A program made the position numbers and the translations under genes. The notes under the pieces were generated by a model. That model had not been told where the DNA came from. It did not search any database and was given only the letters and a program-made list of their open reading frames with translations. Below are positions 36,140-44,742 of a DNA stretch of 64,000 bases, piece after piece (positions within the stretch are counted from its first letter, which is position 1; each line of letters starts with the position of its first letter). Location: assembly GCF_015751765.1 (NCBI RefSeq), contig NZ_JADOTX010000001.1:4960001-5024000 (forward strand). Direction: 5' to 3'. This DNA is from Micromonospora ureilytica (GTDB lineage Bacteria; Actinomycetota; Actinomycetes; Mycobacteriales; Micromonosporaceae).

Positions 36140-36784
36140 ATGAACCCGATCGTCCAGAAGAGCGGTCTGTCAGTCGTCGGCCTGCTGGTCGCCGGCGGTT
36201 GCGCCCTCGGCCCGGCGGTGGCCGCGCAGGCCGCCCCGGTGCAGGCCGCGCAGGCCTCGGCGAACCAGAACGACCGACACGCCGAACGGATCCTCGGCGT
36301 CGACTACCAGGCCCAGCCGAACTTCTACTACTGCGGTCCGGCCGCGACCCGGATCGCGTTGTCCGCCCAGGGCAAGGCGCTCTCCCAGGACGAGGTGGCC
36401 CAACTGCTCGGCACCACCGAGGCGGGTACCCCCTCGGCCCTGGACACCACCCGGGTGCTGAACGAACTGACCGGCGGCAAGTACCGGACCACCGAGATCC
36501 GTGATTCGGTGGCCCGCCCCGACCAGGTCGAGCAGCTGCGCCGCGACGTGCTGGCCGCTGTCGACGCCGGCCGGCCGGTGGTCGCCAACATCAAGGGCAC
36601 GACAGTGGACACCGACGGCAACCCGCACTCGTACGAGGGCGGCCACTACCTGACCCTCGTCGGCTACCGCGACGGTGGTGACACGATCCGGGTCGCCGAC
36701 CCGGCAGACCCCGCGTTGGGCGAGTACTGGATGAGCCTGCCGAAGATCGCCAACTGGATCGCCGAGCGCGGCTACTCCTCCTGA
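36140..36784 (+). CDS. secreted C39-like cysteine peptidase domain protein
   Basis: A 214-residue exported protein. The signal peptide spans residues 1-32 (LSVVGLLVAGGCALGPAVAA, then AQA). The papain-like fold has Cys65 in NFYYCGPAA, His169 in GGHYLTLVGY and Asp187 in RVADPAD, the order and spacing of C39 and related bacteriocin-processing peptidases. It has no transporter partner, so it is a free-standing secreted protein, maybe a peptidase or a transglutaminase-like enzyme. ATG at 36140 follows GGAGA. A terminator overlaps the convergent membrane gene. Confidence 0.85.
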   Translation: MNPIVQKSGLSVVGLLVAGGCALGPAVAAQAAPVQAAQASANQNDRHAERILGVDYQAQPNFYYCGPAATRIALSAQGKALSQDEVAQLLGTTEAGTPSALDTTRVLNELTGGKYRTTEIRDSVARPDQVEQLRRDVLAAVDAGRPVVANIKGTTVDTDGNPHSYEGGHYLTLVGYRDGGDTIRVADPADPALGEYWMSLPKIANWIAERGYSS

Positions 36785-36788
36785 CCCT

Positions 36789-36839
36789 GACGGTTCACCG
36801 GGCCGGTCTCTCCCGTGCGGGGAGGCCGGCCCGACCGTC
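36789..36839. terminator. bidirectional terminator overlapping the 3' end of the FUSC gene
   Basis: Three nested inverted repeats stack here: GACGGT (36789-36794) with ACCGTC (36834-36839), GGGCCGG (36800-36806) with CCGGCCC (36826-36832), and CTCCC with GGGAG. The structure lies inside the last codons of the minus-strand FUSC frame. Confidence 0.75.
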
Positions 36840-38120
36840 GTTACGGGTCCGGGCGGCGAGGTGCGCGCGTCGACGGGCGCGGGCAGCCCGCGTTGGTCGG
36901 GCCCGGTGCAGGTGTCGCCGGACCGGCGGGTGGATCTCCGCTTCCCCGGCACCGGTTGCCCGGCGCACGATCCGATTCGCGTCGTCGGGTTCAGAACCGG
37001 CCGCCCGGAGCAGATCACTGGCCGCGGTGCGCAGTCCGGTGACGAGGGACTCGCCGAACGACCTGACCCCGCTCGCGGAGGCCCGCCCGGCCAACTCGGC
37101 GCACTCCTCGACCAACCGGCGGGTCCGCTGAGGGTCCTCACCGACCCTGCACTCGGAACGCATCTCCGCCACCGCCTGACCCAATCGGCTCATCGCGTCC
37201 GGCAGCTCCGGCGGAATCGGCTCGTCGTACTGCAAGGCGGTGGTCGACCAGCGGGCCATGGCACGAGTGTCCAACAGCAACCGCTCCAGGTGGTCCGCGC
37301 TGCGGGCGTACCTGTGGTACTGCTGCCGGCGGTGCCAGCGAACCGGAGCGATCGTCACCACCTCCTCGGCGCCGCTCAGCGCATCGTGCAGCCGACTCAG
37401 ATCGCCCTCGGTGCCCCGGAGCCGCTCCAGGACCTTCAGGGTCCGGTCGCCGTCGCGCTCGCGCATCGCCTGGGCCAGCTCGGCGAGTTGCTCGCAGAGG
37501 ACCGCGAAGATCGGGGCCGCGGCCCGGTCCAGCACTCGCATCGGGTTGATCGGCAGCAACAGCGCGACCACCACCAGGCCGACCGCCCCACCGACGAGCG
37601 CGTCGAAGATCCGGGGCAACTCCAGGCCACGTTCCATCGGGGCCAGTGTCGCGATCAGCACTGCGGTACCGCCGGCCTGCCCGACCAGCGGACCACCCTT
37701 CCCGGCCACCAGCAACGCGGCGGCGATGGCAAGTGCGACCACTGCGCCGGTCTGCCACGGACCCGAGCCCAGCAGGAAGCGCAGCGTGTCGCCGATGATG
37801 ATGCCAAGGCCGACGCCGCCCAGCAGCTCGAAGGTGCGCCGGGCCCGCTGCCCGATGGCGGTGGCGATCGTGCCGACGGCGGCGGCGGGAGCGAAGACGT
37901 GCGACCCGGGGCCGAGCAGGTTCTTGGCGAGCAGGGCGGCGATCGCCGCGGCCAACCCGGCCTGGACGGAGATCACCAGGGTGACCTCCCACTGCCGGGC
38001 CCGGATCCGGCCGGCCTGCCCGCCTCGGTGCCGCGCCTGCCGCACCTGCCGAACCGTCCGCTCGGCGGTCTCATCGAGCCGCGACTGATCACGGTCGGCG
38101 GGTGGGTGGTCGTCGGCCAT
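36795..38120 (-). CDS. FUSC/ArAE-family membrane protein (aromatic acid exporter-like)
   Basis: A 441-residue inner membrane protein. After a basic cytosolic N-terminus, residues 48-185 hold about six membrane helices (VTLVISVQAGLAAAIAALLA, IATAIGQRARRTFELLGGVG, then LIATLAPMERGL). A soluble helical domain of about 200 residues follows. The layout fits the FUSC group, which includes efflux proteins for aromatic acids and proteins of unknown substrate. The last 40 residues are Arg-rich and run across a terminator hairpin, so the natural C-terminus may be shorter. It diverges from the hemerythrin gene. Confidence 0.85.
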   Translation of the reverse strand: MADDHPPADRDQSRLDETAERTVRQVRQARHRGGQAGRIRARQWEVTLVISVQAGLAAAIAALLAKNLLGPGSHVFAPAAAVGTIATAIGQRARRTFELLGGVGLGIIIGDTLRFLLGSGPWQTGAVVALAIAAALLVAGKGGPLVGQAGGTAVLIATLAPMERGLELPRIFDALVGGAVGLVVVALLLPINPMRVLDRAAAPIFAVLCEQLAELAQAMRERDGDRTLKVLERLRGTEGDLSRLHDALSGAEEVVTIAPVRWHRRQQYHRYARSADHLERLLLDTRAMARWSTTALQYDEPIPPELPDAMSRLGQAVAEMRSECRVGEDPQRTRRLVEECAELAGRASASGVRSFGESLVTGLRTAASDLLRAAGSEPDDANRIVRRATGAGEAEIHPPVRRHLHRARPTRAARARRRAHLAARTRNDGRAGLPARERPAR

Positions 38121-38220
38121 GGGGGCGGATACCCCGGCGACGGCAGGGCAATCGCGGCGGGGTCGGCACCACCGCCACCACAGCCACCACCGCCACCGTC
38201 GAACACATCGTCACCCGTAG

Positions 38221-38244
38221 GTTTGTGCAGCCCCGTGGGGGTAC
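38221..38244 (+). promoter_or_regulatory. SigB/SigF-type stress promoter of the hemerythrin gene
   Basis: GTTT (38221-38224) and GGGTAC (38239-38244) are 14 bases apart, matching the SigB/SigF consensus. The hemerythrin start codon follows 49 bases later. The overlapping CCCCGTGGGGG is best explained as part of this promoter. Confidence 0.6.
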
Positions 38245-38292
38245 CAGAGCCTCACACCTCCCACCGATCCGCAACCGGTAAGGGGCCGTGAC

Positions 38293-38898
38293 ATGACCAA
38301 CCCAGCAGCCGCCGACGACCACGACGCCGTCGACATCCTGGTCGCCGATCATCGTGAGATCGAGGCAGTCCTCGTCGAGTTGGCGACCCGGCGGGGCACC
38401 CCCGAGCACCGCCGGCACCTCGTCGACGTGGTGATCGCCGAACTCGTCCGCCACACGGTGGCCGAGGAGGCGTACGTGTATCCGATCGCCCGCAAGGCGC
38501 TGCCCGACGGCGACGAGATCGCCGACCGCGAGATAGCGGAGCACGCCGACGCTGAGCGGACCATGAAGGAGTTGGAGTCCACCGAACCGTCCGACCCCCG
38601 CTTCGACGAGCTGCTCGCCCAGCTGACCAGCACCGTCCGACACCACGTGGCGGACGAGGAGAAGGAACTCTTTCCGCGGCTACGCGCGGCGACGGCCCGG
38701 GAGGAGTTGGTCGAGGCTGCCGCCAGGGTGACGGCGATCAAGGACATCGGGCCGACCCGGCCACATCCGGGGAGCCCGGACAACCCGCCGGCAAACAGGC
38801 TGCTCGCCCCCGGCATCGGTCTGGTCGACCGGCTGCGCGACGCGTTGAGCGGCCGACCCACCTCGATGGACGAGCTACGCGACAGGCAACAGCGCTGA
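38293..38898 (+). CDS. hemerythrin HHE domain protein
   Basis: A 201-residue cytosolic protein with an all-helical hemerythrin domain that should hold a di-iron centre. Candidate iron ligands occur in order: His in DILVADHREIE, His and Glu in RHTVAEEAYVYP, His in EIAEHADAE, and His-His with Asp-Glu-Glu in VRHHVADEEKE. Such proteins bind O2, NO or peroxides and are often stress induced. The C-terminal 60 residues are polar and have no motif. The GTTT-N14-GGGTAC element upstream agrees with stress control. Confidence 0.92.
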   Translation: MTNPAAADDHDAVDILVADHREIEAVLVELATRRGTPEHRRHLVDVVIAELVRHTVAEEAYVYPIARKALPDGDEIADREIAEHADAERTMKELESTEPSDPRFDELLAQLTSTVRHHVADEEKELFPRLRAATAREELVEAAARVTAIKDIGPTRPHPGSPDNPPANRLLAPGIGLVDRLRDALSGRPTSMDELRDRQQR

Positions 38899-38918
38899 CC
38901 CGCGTACCGTCCGCTCCT

Positions 38919-38948
38919 CCCGGGCCGCCGACAGCTCGGCGGCCCGGG
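38919..38948. terminator. bidirectional terminator after the hemerythrin gene
   Basis: A perfect 13-bp stem (38919-38931 with 38936-38948) and the loop CAGC lie between the convergent hemerythrin and MT0933-type genes. Confidence 0.85.
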
Positions 38949-38962
38949 CGGAGCATGGCGGG

Positions 38963-39145
38963 TCAGCGGACCTGGTCGCCCTCACCGGTGCGCGCCTGGG
39001 CCTGGTCCACGCCCTTGTCGATCTGATCGCCGTACTTGCCGCCGGTGCGTTTGTCGGCCATGTCGCCAGCCTTCTCCGCACCCTGGTCGACCTGCTTGTC
39101 ATGCTTGTCCGCGAAGTCCTTGGCCTTGTCCATGAAGTCACCCAC
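38963..39145 (-). CDS. MT0933/Rv0909-like small stress protein (annotated as antitoxin family)
   Basis: A 60-residue, Asp/Lys-rich helical protein. DKAKDFADKHDKQVDQGAEK, then AGDMADKRTGGKYGDQIDKG, matches the MT0933 (PF14013) pattern with KxxGKY in the middle. Mycobacterial Rv0909 is called an antitoxin, but no toxin gene is next to this copy, and CsbD-like roles are equally likely. GTG at 39145 is chosen because AGGAGG lies 6 bases upstream; ATG at 39133 would be too far. A GTTT-N15-GGGAAC element upstream suggests stress control. A terminator follows. Confidence 0.85.
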   Translation of the reverse strand: MGDFMDKAKDFADKHDKQVDQGAEKAGDMADKRTGGKYGDQIDKGVDQAQARTGEGDQVR

Positions 39146-39179
39146 GACGTTCCTCCTCGGTCCGGTCCGTCCCCTTCGC

Positions 39180-39204
39180 GTTCCCTCGGCCCGACACCGC
39201 AAAC
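39180..39204 (-). promoter_or_regulatory. SigB/SigF-type stress promoter of the MT0933-type gene
   Basis: On the minus strand GTTT (39204-39201) and GGGAAC (39185-39180) are 15 bases apart. The -10 differs from GGGTAC at one base. The GTG start lies 34 bases beyond it. Confidence 0.6.
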
Positions 39205-39346
39205 GCCGTCGCTCCGGAGGCAATTGGCGAACACCCGCCCGCGTCACTCCGGCCGACGTACGATCCGCGCGGGCGACGGCCGGCGATTCGGGTGTCGGGG
39301 GACGACCGACCGGGTACCGACCTCGTCGAGATCGAGGAGGACCGAC

Positions 39347-40447
39347 ATGGCCGCAGAGGACCCCGGACCGACAGGCGGCCCCGGGCCGCGCCAGACCTGG
39401 GCGGCGCTGCCCTGGCTGGTCCGAACCGCGGTGTCGTGGAGCGCCTGCCTGGTGGTGGTCGCCGCCGGGCTCTACCTGCTGGGCCGGATCGCCGTCCTGT
39501 TGGCGCCGCTGGCCATCGCTCTGGCCGCCACCATCTTCCTCACCGCGCTGCTCGATCCGGTCCTGCTTCTGCTGCGCCGGTTGCGTCTGCCGGCGGCGCT
39601 GGCCGCGCTCTGCACCGTACTGCTGCTGCTCGGCATCCTGGTCGGCGTCGGCGCCCTGGTGTGGAATCTGACCGCCAGCCAGTTCGATCAGCTCAGCCAG
39701 GAGCTGACGCAGGGGGTCGAACGCAGCCGGGACTTCGTGACGTCCACCCTGCCGGTCAGCGAGGCACAGCTGGACCGGCTGGTCGACCAGGCCCGGGAGG
39801 GGCTCAGCGGCAGCTCTCCGGACCCGGTGGCCGGCGCCCGGACCGCCACGGAGGTGTTCGGCTCCGCACTGCTGGCTCTGGTGCTGCTCTTCTTCCTGCT
39901 CAAGGACGGCCGGTCGATGTGGCACTGGGTGCTGTCCCGGGTGTCCGGCCCGACCCAGCCGGTGCTGGCCGAGGCCGGCAGGAACGGTTGGCAGACGTTG
40001 GGCGCGTACAGCCGGGGCACCATGTTCATCGCCGCGATCGACGCGCTGGGCATCGGGCTGGCCCTCGTGGTGCTGCGGGTGCCACTCGCCCTGCCGCTGG
40101 CATTGATCACGTTCCTCGGCGGGTTCGTGCCGATCATCGGGGCGACGGTGGCCGGCGCGGTGGCGGTGCTGGTGGCGCTGGCCGCGAACGGTCCCACCAC
40201 CGCGCTGCTCACCCTCGCGGCGGTGATCGCCGTGCAGCAGATCGAGGGCAATTTGCTGGAGCCGCTGGTCATGAAGCGGCAGGTCCGACTGCATCCGGCG
40301 GTGATCCTGGTGGCGGTCACCGCGGGCACGCTGATCGCGGGCATCGCTGGCGCCTTCGTCAGCGTCCCGATCACCGCCGTCCTCTGGCGCGTCATCGACA
40401 CCGTCCAACAGCGCCGCTCGGCCTCGGCCCTCCTGCCCGCGGACTGA
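39347..40447 (+). CDS. AI-2E family transporter (YdiK/PerM-like)
   Basis: A 366-residue membrane protein with about eight helices, including LLGRIAVLLAPLAIALAATI, FGSALLALVLLFFLLKDGRS and LALITFLGGFVPIIGATVAG. FVPIIGA and the loop QQIEGNLLEPLVMKRQVRLH are the family's conserved features. Members export or take up small molecules (AI-2 in one case, Na+/H+ exchange in others); the cargo here is not known. ATG at 39347 has GAGGAGG 6 bases upstream; a frame from 39101 overlaps the stress promoter of the neighbouring gene. Its stop codon directly abuts that of the convergent hydrolase. Confidence 0.9.
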   Translation: MAAEDPGPTGGPGPRQTWAALPWLVRTAVSWSACLVVVAAGLYLLGRIAVLLAPLAIALAATIFLTALLDPVLLLLRRLRLPAALAALCTVLLLLGILVGVGALVWNLTASQFDQLSQELTQGVERSRDFVTSTLPVSEAQLDRLVDQAREGLSGSSPDPVAGARTATEVFGSALLALVLLFFLLKDGRSMWHWVLSRVSGPTQPVLAEAGRNGWQTLGAYSRGTMFIAAIDALGIGLALVVLRVPLALPLALITFLGGFVPIIGATVAGAVAVLVALAANGPTTALLTLAAVIAVQQIEGNLLEPLVMKRQVRLHPAVILVAVTAGTLIAGIAGAFVSVPITAVLWRVIDTVQQRRSASALLPAD

Positions 40448-41101
40448 TCATCGGCTGAGGTGCGTGGTGAACCAGGCGCCGGCCTGGTCGGCGACCTGCT
40501 CAAGGGTGCCGGGCTCCTCGAAGAGATGGGTGGCGCCGGGGATCACCCGCAGCTCGCCGACCTCCCCCAACTCGGCCAGCGCCCGTTCGTTGAGCGTGAT
40601 CACCTCTTCGTCCAGCCCGCCCACCAACAGCAACGTCGGGGTACGCACCTGGGCCAGCGCGTTCCCGGCCAGGTCCGGCCGACCACCTCGGCTGACCACG
40701 GCAGCCACCCGGTCGGCGCGGGACGTCACCGCGACCAGGGCAGCGGCGGCACCCGTACTGGCTCCGAAAAGGCCAATCGGCACGTCACCGGCAGGACGTT
40801 CGACGGCGAGCCAGTCGACGATCCCGGCCAGCCGGCTGGCCAGCAGCCCGATGTCGAAGCGCAGTTCCGCGGTTCGCGCGTCCACCTCGTCCTCGGCCGG
40901 GGTGAGCAGATCCGCCAGCACCGTGCCGAGCCCACTGTCGTTCAGCGTCCGAGCCACCGCTACGTTGCGCGGGCTGTGCCGGGAACTGCCGCTGCCGTGC
41001 GCGAACAGCACCACGCCCACCGGCTGGGCGGGCAGCGTCAGGTCGGCGGGGAGCTGAACGTCCCCGATCGGAATCGTCACAGTGCCGCGCTGCTCGTCCA
41101 T
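40448..41101 (-). CDS. alpha/beta hydrolase, dienelactone hydrolase-like
   Basis: A 217-residue cytosolic serine hydrolase. The oxyanion motif is LFAHGSGSS, the nucleophile Ser115 lies in FGASTGAAAAL, and the Asp and His are in LLLVGGLDEEV and PGATHLFEEPG. The fold and length fit the dienelactone hydrolase group often fused or paired with phosphoribosyltransferases; no such partner is adjacent. The substrate is unknown. ATG at 41101 has GGAGGTGG upstream. It diverges from a stress-type promoter at 41209-41233. Confidence 0.88.
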   Translation of the reverse strand: MDEQRGTVTIPIGDVQLPADLTLPAQPVGVVLFAHGSGSSRHSPRNVAVARTLNDSGLGTVLADLLTPAEDEVDARTAELRFDIGLLASRLAGIVDWLAVERPAGDVPIGLFGASTGAAAALVAVTSRADRVAAVVSRGGRPDLAGNALAQVRTPTLLLVGGLDEEVITLNERALAELGEVGELRVIPGATHLFEEPGTLEQVADQAGAWFTTHLSR

Positions 41102-41208
41102 GCCCCCACCTCCGCGTGCTCGCCGGTGGTCCGGGTACCCCACCCGCCGCCCGGCACGCACGCGGCGGCGGCCTCACTCCGCAGCGCGTGGGCACGCCGC
41201 CGGGCCGC

Positions 41209-41233
41209 GTTTGCCCGATGGGGCGTCGGGTAC
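41209..41233 (+). promoter_or_regulatory. SigB/SigF-type stress promoter of the 64-residue protein
   Basis: GTTT (41209-41212) and GGGTAC (41228-41233) are exactly 15 bases apart, a full match to the SigB/SigF pattern. The start codon is 61 bases further on. Confidence 0.62.
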
Positions 41234-41294
41234 GCGACGAGCGACCGCAGACCGTGTCGGCGCAACCGCGCCCCGACGGATCGCGAGGATCGCC

Positions 41295-41489
41295 ATGGCC
41301 AAGCAGCAGATTTCCCGGCAGCAGCAGCTGACCGAGCAGGCCCAGCGTGAACAGGACGCCGAGCGCAATCAAGACTTCGGGGACCAGGATTTCGGGGACC
41401 AGGCCGCTTCGGCGCGGCTGCCCGACGATCCGAAGGCGGCGACGCCCCGGGACGCGATCGGGCGTCCGTCCACCGGCGAGCCGGTCTGA
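41295..41489 (+). CDS. small hydrophilic protein, probable stress protein
   Basis: A 64-residue, Gln/Asp-rich protein of unknown function. It begins MAKQQISRQQQLTEQAQRE and has a tandem repeat QDFGDQDFGDQ (DFGDQ twice) in the middle. It then ends in RLPDDPKAATPRDAIGRPST. It has no membrane segment or cysteine and looks disordered. Its promoter is a perfect SigB/SigF-type match, so it is likely made under stress, like the CsbD-like protein at 12712. GAGGAT precedes the ATG. The stop codon lies in a 20-bp direct repeat. Confidence 0.72.
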   Translation: MAKQQISRQQQLTEQAQREQDAERNQDFGDQDFGDQAASARLPDDPKAATPRDAIGRPSTGEPV

Positions 41490-41519
41490 CCTACACGGGA
41501 CCGGCGAGCCGGTCTGACC
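41472..41519 (+). repeat. 20-bp direct repeat across the stop codon of the small hydrophilic gene
   Basis: ACCGGCGAGCCGGTCTGACC occurs at 41472-41491 and again at 41500-41519. The first copy encodes the last residues and stop codon of the small protein and the second lies just after it. This is a recent local duplication of the gene end. Confidence 0.9.
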
Positions 41520-41531
41520 CACCGGCGTGGG

Positions 41532-41563
41532 CGGGCGGGGCGGGAACATTCCCGCCCCGCCCG
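41532..41563. terminator. bidirectional terminator between the small protein and the GH65 gene
   Basis: A 14- to 15-bp GC-rich stem (41532-41546 with 41549-41563) with almost no loop sits between the convergent genes and has A-A/T-T at its apex. Confidence 0.82.
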
Positions 41564-43936
41564 TCACTGTTCGCGTTCGGGCAACCGCAGCAGCGGAGAC
41601 CGGCCCGGTGGCTGCTCGGGCGGAGGGCCGGTCGGCTCGGCCGGCGGCACCGGGACCGTCACCGGTTCGTCGCAGGTCACCCGCAGCATCTGGTCGTGGT
41701 GGCGCAGCTCCACCGCGTCGTCCGGGCCGCCGTGGCGCAGCGAGTATGTCGTCTGGTGCGGCCGGACATCCACCCGCAGGGAAAGCCCGCGCCACTGGAG
41801 CGAGAACTCCAACCGGCTGAGTCGGCTGGAGAGCCGGGGGGCGAAGGACAGCTCGCCGTCGTGGTCCCGCAGACCACCGAACCCGCTCACCAGGGCGAGC
41901 CACGCGCCGGCCAACGACGCCATGTGGACGCCGTCGCGGGTGTTCTCGTTGAGGTCGTGCAGGTCCATGAGCGCGGCCTCACGCAGGTAGGTGTGCGCGA
42001 GTTCCGGATGGCCCACCTCGGCGGCGAGCACCGACTGGGTGCAGGCCGACAACGACGAGTCGCGTACGGTGCGGCGCTCGTAGTAGAGGAAGTTGCGCAC
42101 CTTCTCCTCGGGCGTGAAGGCGTCCCCCCGCCAGTGCATGGCAAGGACGAGGTCGGCCTGCTTCACCACCTGCTTGCGGTACAACTCGAAGTACGGGTAG
42201 TGCAGCAGCAACGGGTACTTCTCCGCCGGGGTGTGCGTGAAGTCCCACTCCTGGAGTCGGGTGAAGTCCGCCACCTGCTGGTGGACGTCGAGTTCCTCGT
42301 CGTAGGGCACGTACATGGAGGTGGCGGCGTCCCGCCAGCTCGCGGCCTCCTCGTCGGTGACCCCGAGGTGGAACGCCTCGTCCCGGTAGCGCATCACCAC
42401 GTCGGCGGCGGCGAGCAGGTTCCGCTGCGCCATCAGGTTGGTGTAGATGTTGTCGTTCTTCACGGCGGTGTACTCGTCCGGGCCGGTGACGCCGTCGATG
42501 TGGAACTGCCCGTGCCGGTCGTGGTGGCCGATCGAGCGCCACAGCCGGGCGGTCTCCACAAGCAGCTCCAGCCCGATCTCCCGTTCCAGCTGGGTGTCCC
42601 CGGTGACCATCACGTAGCGGCGCACGGCGTCGGCGATGTCGGCGGCGATGTGGAAGGCGGCAGTGCCGGCCGGCCAGTATCCGGATGATTCCGGGCCCTC
42701 GATGGTCCGCCAGGGGAAGGCGGCGCCCCGGAGGTTGAGCGTCTCGGCGCGTTCCCGCGCCGAGTCCAGCGTGCTGTGCCTCCACTGCAACGCGCTGCGC
42801 ACCGCGCTCGGCTGGGTGTACGTGAGCACCGGCAGGACGAACATCTCGGTGTCCCAGAAGGCGTGGCCGTCGTAGCCGGGGCCGGTCAGCCCCTTCGCCG
42901 AGATCGGCCGCTGCTCGGCGCGCGCGCCGGCCTGCAACACATGGAAGAGACCGAAGCGGACGGCCTGCTGCACCTCCGGGTCGCCCTCGACGAGCACGTC
43001 GGAGGCGTCCCAGAACGTGTCGAGGTAGTTGCGCTGCTCCCGGTGGAGCCCGTCCCACCCGTCGAGCCGGGCGCCGGCCAGCGCCGCGCCGACCTGGTCG
43101 CGCAGCGCCGGCAGGGACCGACGGCTCGACCAGCTGTACGTCAGATACTTGATCACCCGCAGCTTCTCGCCGGGCTTGAGCACGCAGGCGATTGTGGTAC
43201 GCACCCAGTCCTGGTATCCCTCGGACTCGATGGTGGTGTGGTCCGGGCCGTGCACCTCGTGCTCCATGGCGGCGGCGACCCGCAGACCGGAAACCTTGGT
43301 GCGGTGGATCAGCTGACCGCCGTCGGGGGTGGTCAGCTCTTCCTCGGCCTGGAGCGGCGACTCCAGGACCGCCGCGACCCGGGGGTCCTTGCTCTGCGCG
43401 GGCAGCGACTCGTTGGCCACCAACTCGGACTGCACGATCAGCCGCAGCGGGCGGTCGACGGCCTCCACCTCGTAGCTGATGGCGGCCACGGACCGCTGGG
43501 TGAACGAGACGAGGCGGGTGCTGCGGACCTTTACCTCGCGGCCGGCGGGCGAGCGCCAGTGCAGCTCCCGGTGCAGAGTGCCGGCCCGCAGGTCGAGGAT
43601 CCGCTCGTGGGCGAGCAGCTCTCCGTAGCGCACGTCGAGCGGTTCGTCGTCGACCAGCAACCGGATCAGTTTGCCGTTTGTGACGTTGACGATGGTCTGC
43701 CCGGACTCGGGGAAGCCGTAGCCGGCCTCCGCGTACGGCAGCGGACGCAACTCGTAGAACGAGTTGAGGTAGGTGCCGGGCAGGCCATGCGGCTCACCCT
43801 CGTCAAGGTTGCCCCGCAGCCCGATGTGCCCGTTGGAGAGCGCGAACACCGACTCCGACTGGGCCAGCACGTCCATGTCCAGCCGGGTCTCCCGGACGTG
43901 CCACGGCTCGACCGGATAGGCGCGTTCACGAATCAT
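41564..43936 (-). CDS. glycoside hydrolase family 65 disaccharide phosphorylase/hydrolase
   Basis: A 790-residue enzyme of the GH65 (alpha/alpha)6 family. It should split an alpha-glucosyl disaccharide (trehalose, maltose or kojibiose type), probably with phosphate, to give beta-glucose 1-phosphate. The catalytic acid Glu488 is in [10 protein letters not shown]. The N-terminal sandwich shows [36 protein letters not shown] is the subsite motif, and a C-terminal jelly roll follows. It resembles mycobacterial Rv3401 in length and context. It is translationally coupled (ATGA) to a beta-phosphoglucomutase-like HAD gene. Phosphorylase or hydrolase cannot be told apart here. Confidence 0.92.
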   Translation of the reverse strand: MIRERAYPVEPWHVRETRLDMDVLAQSESVFALSNGHIGLRGNLDEGEPHGLPGTYLNSFYELRPLPYAEAGYGFPESGQTIVNVTNGKLIRLLVDDEPLDVRYGELLAHERILDLRAGTLHRELHWRSPAGREVKVRSTRLVSFTQRSVAAISYEVEAVDRPLRLIVQSELVANESLPAQSKDPRVAAVLESPLQAEEELTTPDGGQLIHRTKVSGLRVAAAMEHEVHGPDHTTIESEGYQDWVRTTIACVLKPGEKLRVIKYLTYSWSSRRSLPALRDQVGAALAGARLDGWDGLHREQRNYLDTFWDASDVLVEGDPEVQQAVRFGLFHVLQAGARAEQRPISAKGLTGPGYDGHAFWDTEMFVLPVLTYTQPSAVRSALQWRHSTLDSARERAETLNLRGAAFPWRTIEGPESSGYWPAGTAAFHIAADIADAVRRYVMVTGDTQLEREIGLELLVETARLWRSIGHHDRHGQFHIDGVTGPDEYTAVKNDNIYTNLMAQRNLLAAADVVMRYRDEAFHLGVTDEEAASWRDAATSMYVPYDEELDVHQQVADFTRLQEWDFTHTPAEKYPLLLHYPYFELYRKQVVKQADLVLAMHWRGDAFTPEEKVRNFLYYERRTVRDSSLSACTQSVLAAEVGHPELAHTYLREAALMDLHDLNENTRDGVHMASLAGAWLALVSGFGGLRDHDGELSFAPRLSSRLSRLEFSLQWRGLSLRVDVRPHQTTYSLRHGGPDDAVELRHHDQMLRVTCDEPVTVPVPPAEPTGPPPEQPPGRSPLLRLPEREQ

Positions 43937-44736
43937 GCGGGGCCTCGTTCGGCGGCGAGCGGGTCGGTATCGGTGCGGGTCGGCGCCGGCGGGTCGGCGA
44001 CGTCGAGCAGGTCGGCGAGGTCCTTCACCACGATGTCGGCGCCGTGGGCGAGCAGTTCGTCAGCCTGCCCGACCCGGTCGACGCCGACCACGTAACCGAA
44101 GCCGCCGGCGCGACCGGCGGCCACTCCGGAGAGCGCGTCCTCGAAGACGGCGGCCTGTGTCGGGTCGACGCCGAGCAGCCTGGCCCCGGCGAGGAAGGTG
44201 TCGGGGTGTGGTTTGCCGCGCAGCCCCTCAGCGCGGGCGACGAGTCCGTCGACCCGGGCCTCCAGCAGCGGCTCGAACCCGGCGGCGGCGACCACCTCAC
44301 CCCCGTTCGCGCTCGCGGTGACCACGGCTCGGCGGAGCCCGGCGGCGGTCGCCGCCTTCAGGTACCGCACCGAGCCCGGATAGACCTCGACGCCGGCGGT
44401 ACGCAGCTGGTGCAGCAGCAGGACGTTCTTGCGGTTGCCGAGGCCGTTGACGGTCTCGGCCTCCGGCGGGTCGTCCGGGCCGCCCTCGGGCAGCACGATC
44501 CCGCGGGAGGCGAGGAACGTCCGGACGCCGTCGGCCCGGGGTCGGCCGTCGACATAGCGGTTGTAGTCCGGGCCCGGATCGAACGGTTGGAACGGCTCGC
44601 CGGAGACCGTGGCGCGCTGACGAAGAAACTCGTCGAACGTCTGTGTCCAGGCGGCGTTGTGTACGCGGGCGGTCTGCGTCAGCACACCGTCCAGATCGAA
44701 GAGACAGGCGGTCACGTGAGCAGGTAGGCCCAGCAC
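43933..44736 (-). CDS. beta-phosphoglucomutase-like HAD phosphatase/mutase
   Basis: A 267-residue haloacid-dehalogenase-fold enzyme. The nucleophile Asp14 and acid Asp16 lie in [12 protein letters not shown]. The cap contains [20 protein letters not shown]. The second and third HAD motifs are VVTASANG and KPHPDTFL, and the magnesium site is [14 protein letters not shown]. This set matches beta-phosphoglucomutase relatives next to GH65 genes such as Rv3400. It would turn beta-glucose 1-phosphate into glucose 6-phosphate. The stop overlaps the GH65 ATG by 4 bp. The promoter is TTTGCG-N16-TAGATT upstream. Confidence 0.9.
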   Translation of the reverse strand: MLGLPAHVTACLFDLDGVLTQTARVHNAAWTQTFDEFLRQRATVSGEPFQPFDPGPDYNRYVDGRPRADGVRTFLASRGIVLPEGGPDDPPEAETVNGLGNRKNVLLLHQLRTAGVEVYPGSVRYLKAATAAGLRRAVVTASANGGEVVAAAGFEPLLEARVDGLVARAEGLRGKPHPDTFLAGARLLGVDPTQAAVFEDALSGVAAGRAGGFGYVVGVDRVGQADELLAHGADIVVKDLADLLDVADPPAPTRTDTDPLAAERGPA

Positions 44737-44742
44737 GGTACG

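Noticed and set aside
38231..38243. CCCCGTGGGGGTA as a third CsoR operator before the hemerythrin gene
   Set aside because: It shares the core of operator 1 but lacks the leading TA, and the GTTT-N14-GGGTAC stress promoter explains the GGGGTAC better.
38963..39145. A toxin-antitoxin module at the MT0933-type gene
   Set aside because: No toxin gene is adjacent; both neighbours are hemerythrin and a transporter, and the gene has its own promoter and terminator.
39292..39317. GTGT-N16-GGGTAC as a SigB-type promoter for the AI-2E transporter
   Set aside because: The -35 part has only a weak match and no other support, so it was not listed with the four good elements.
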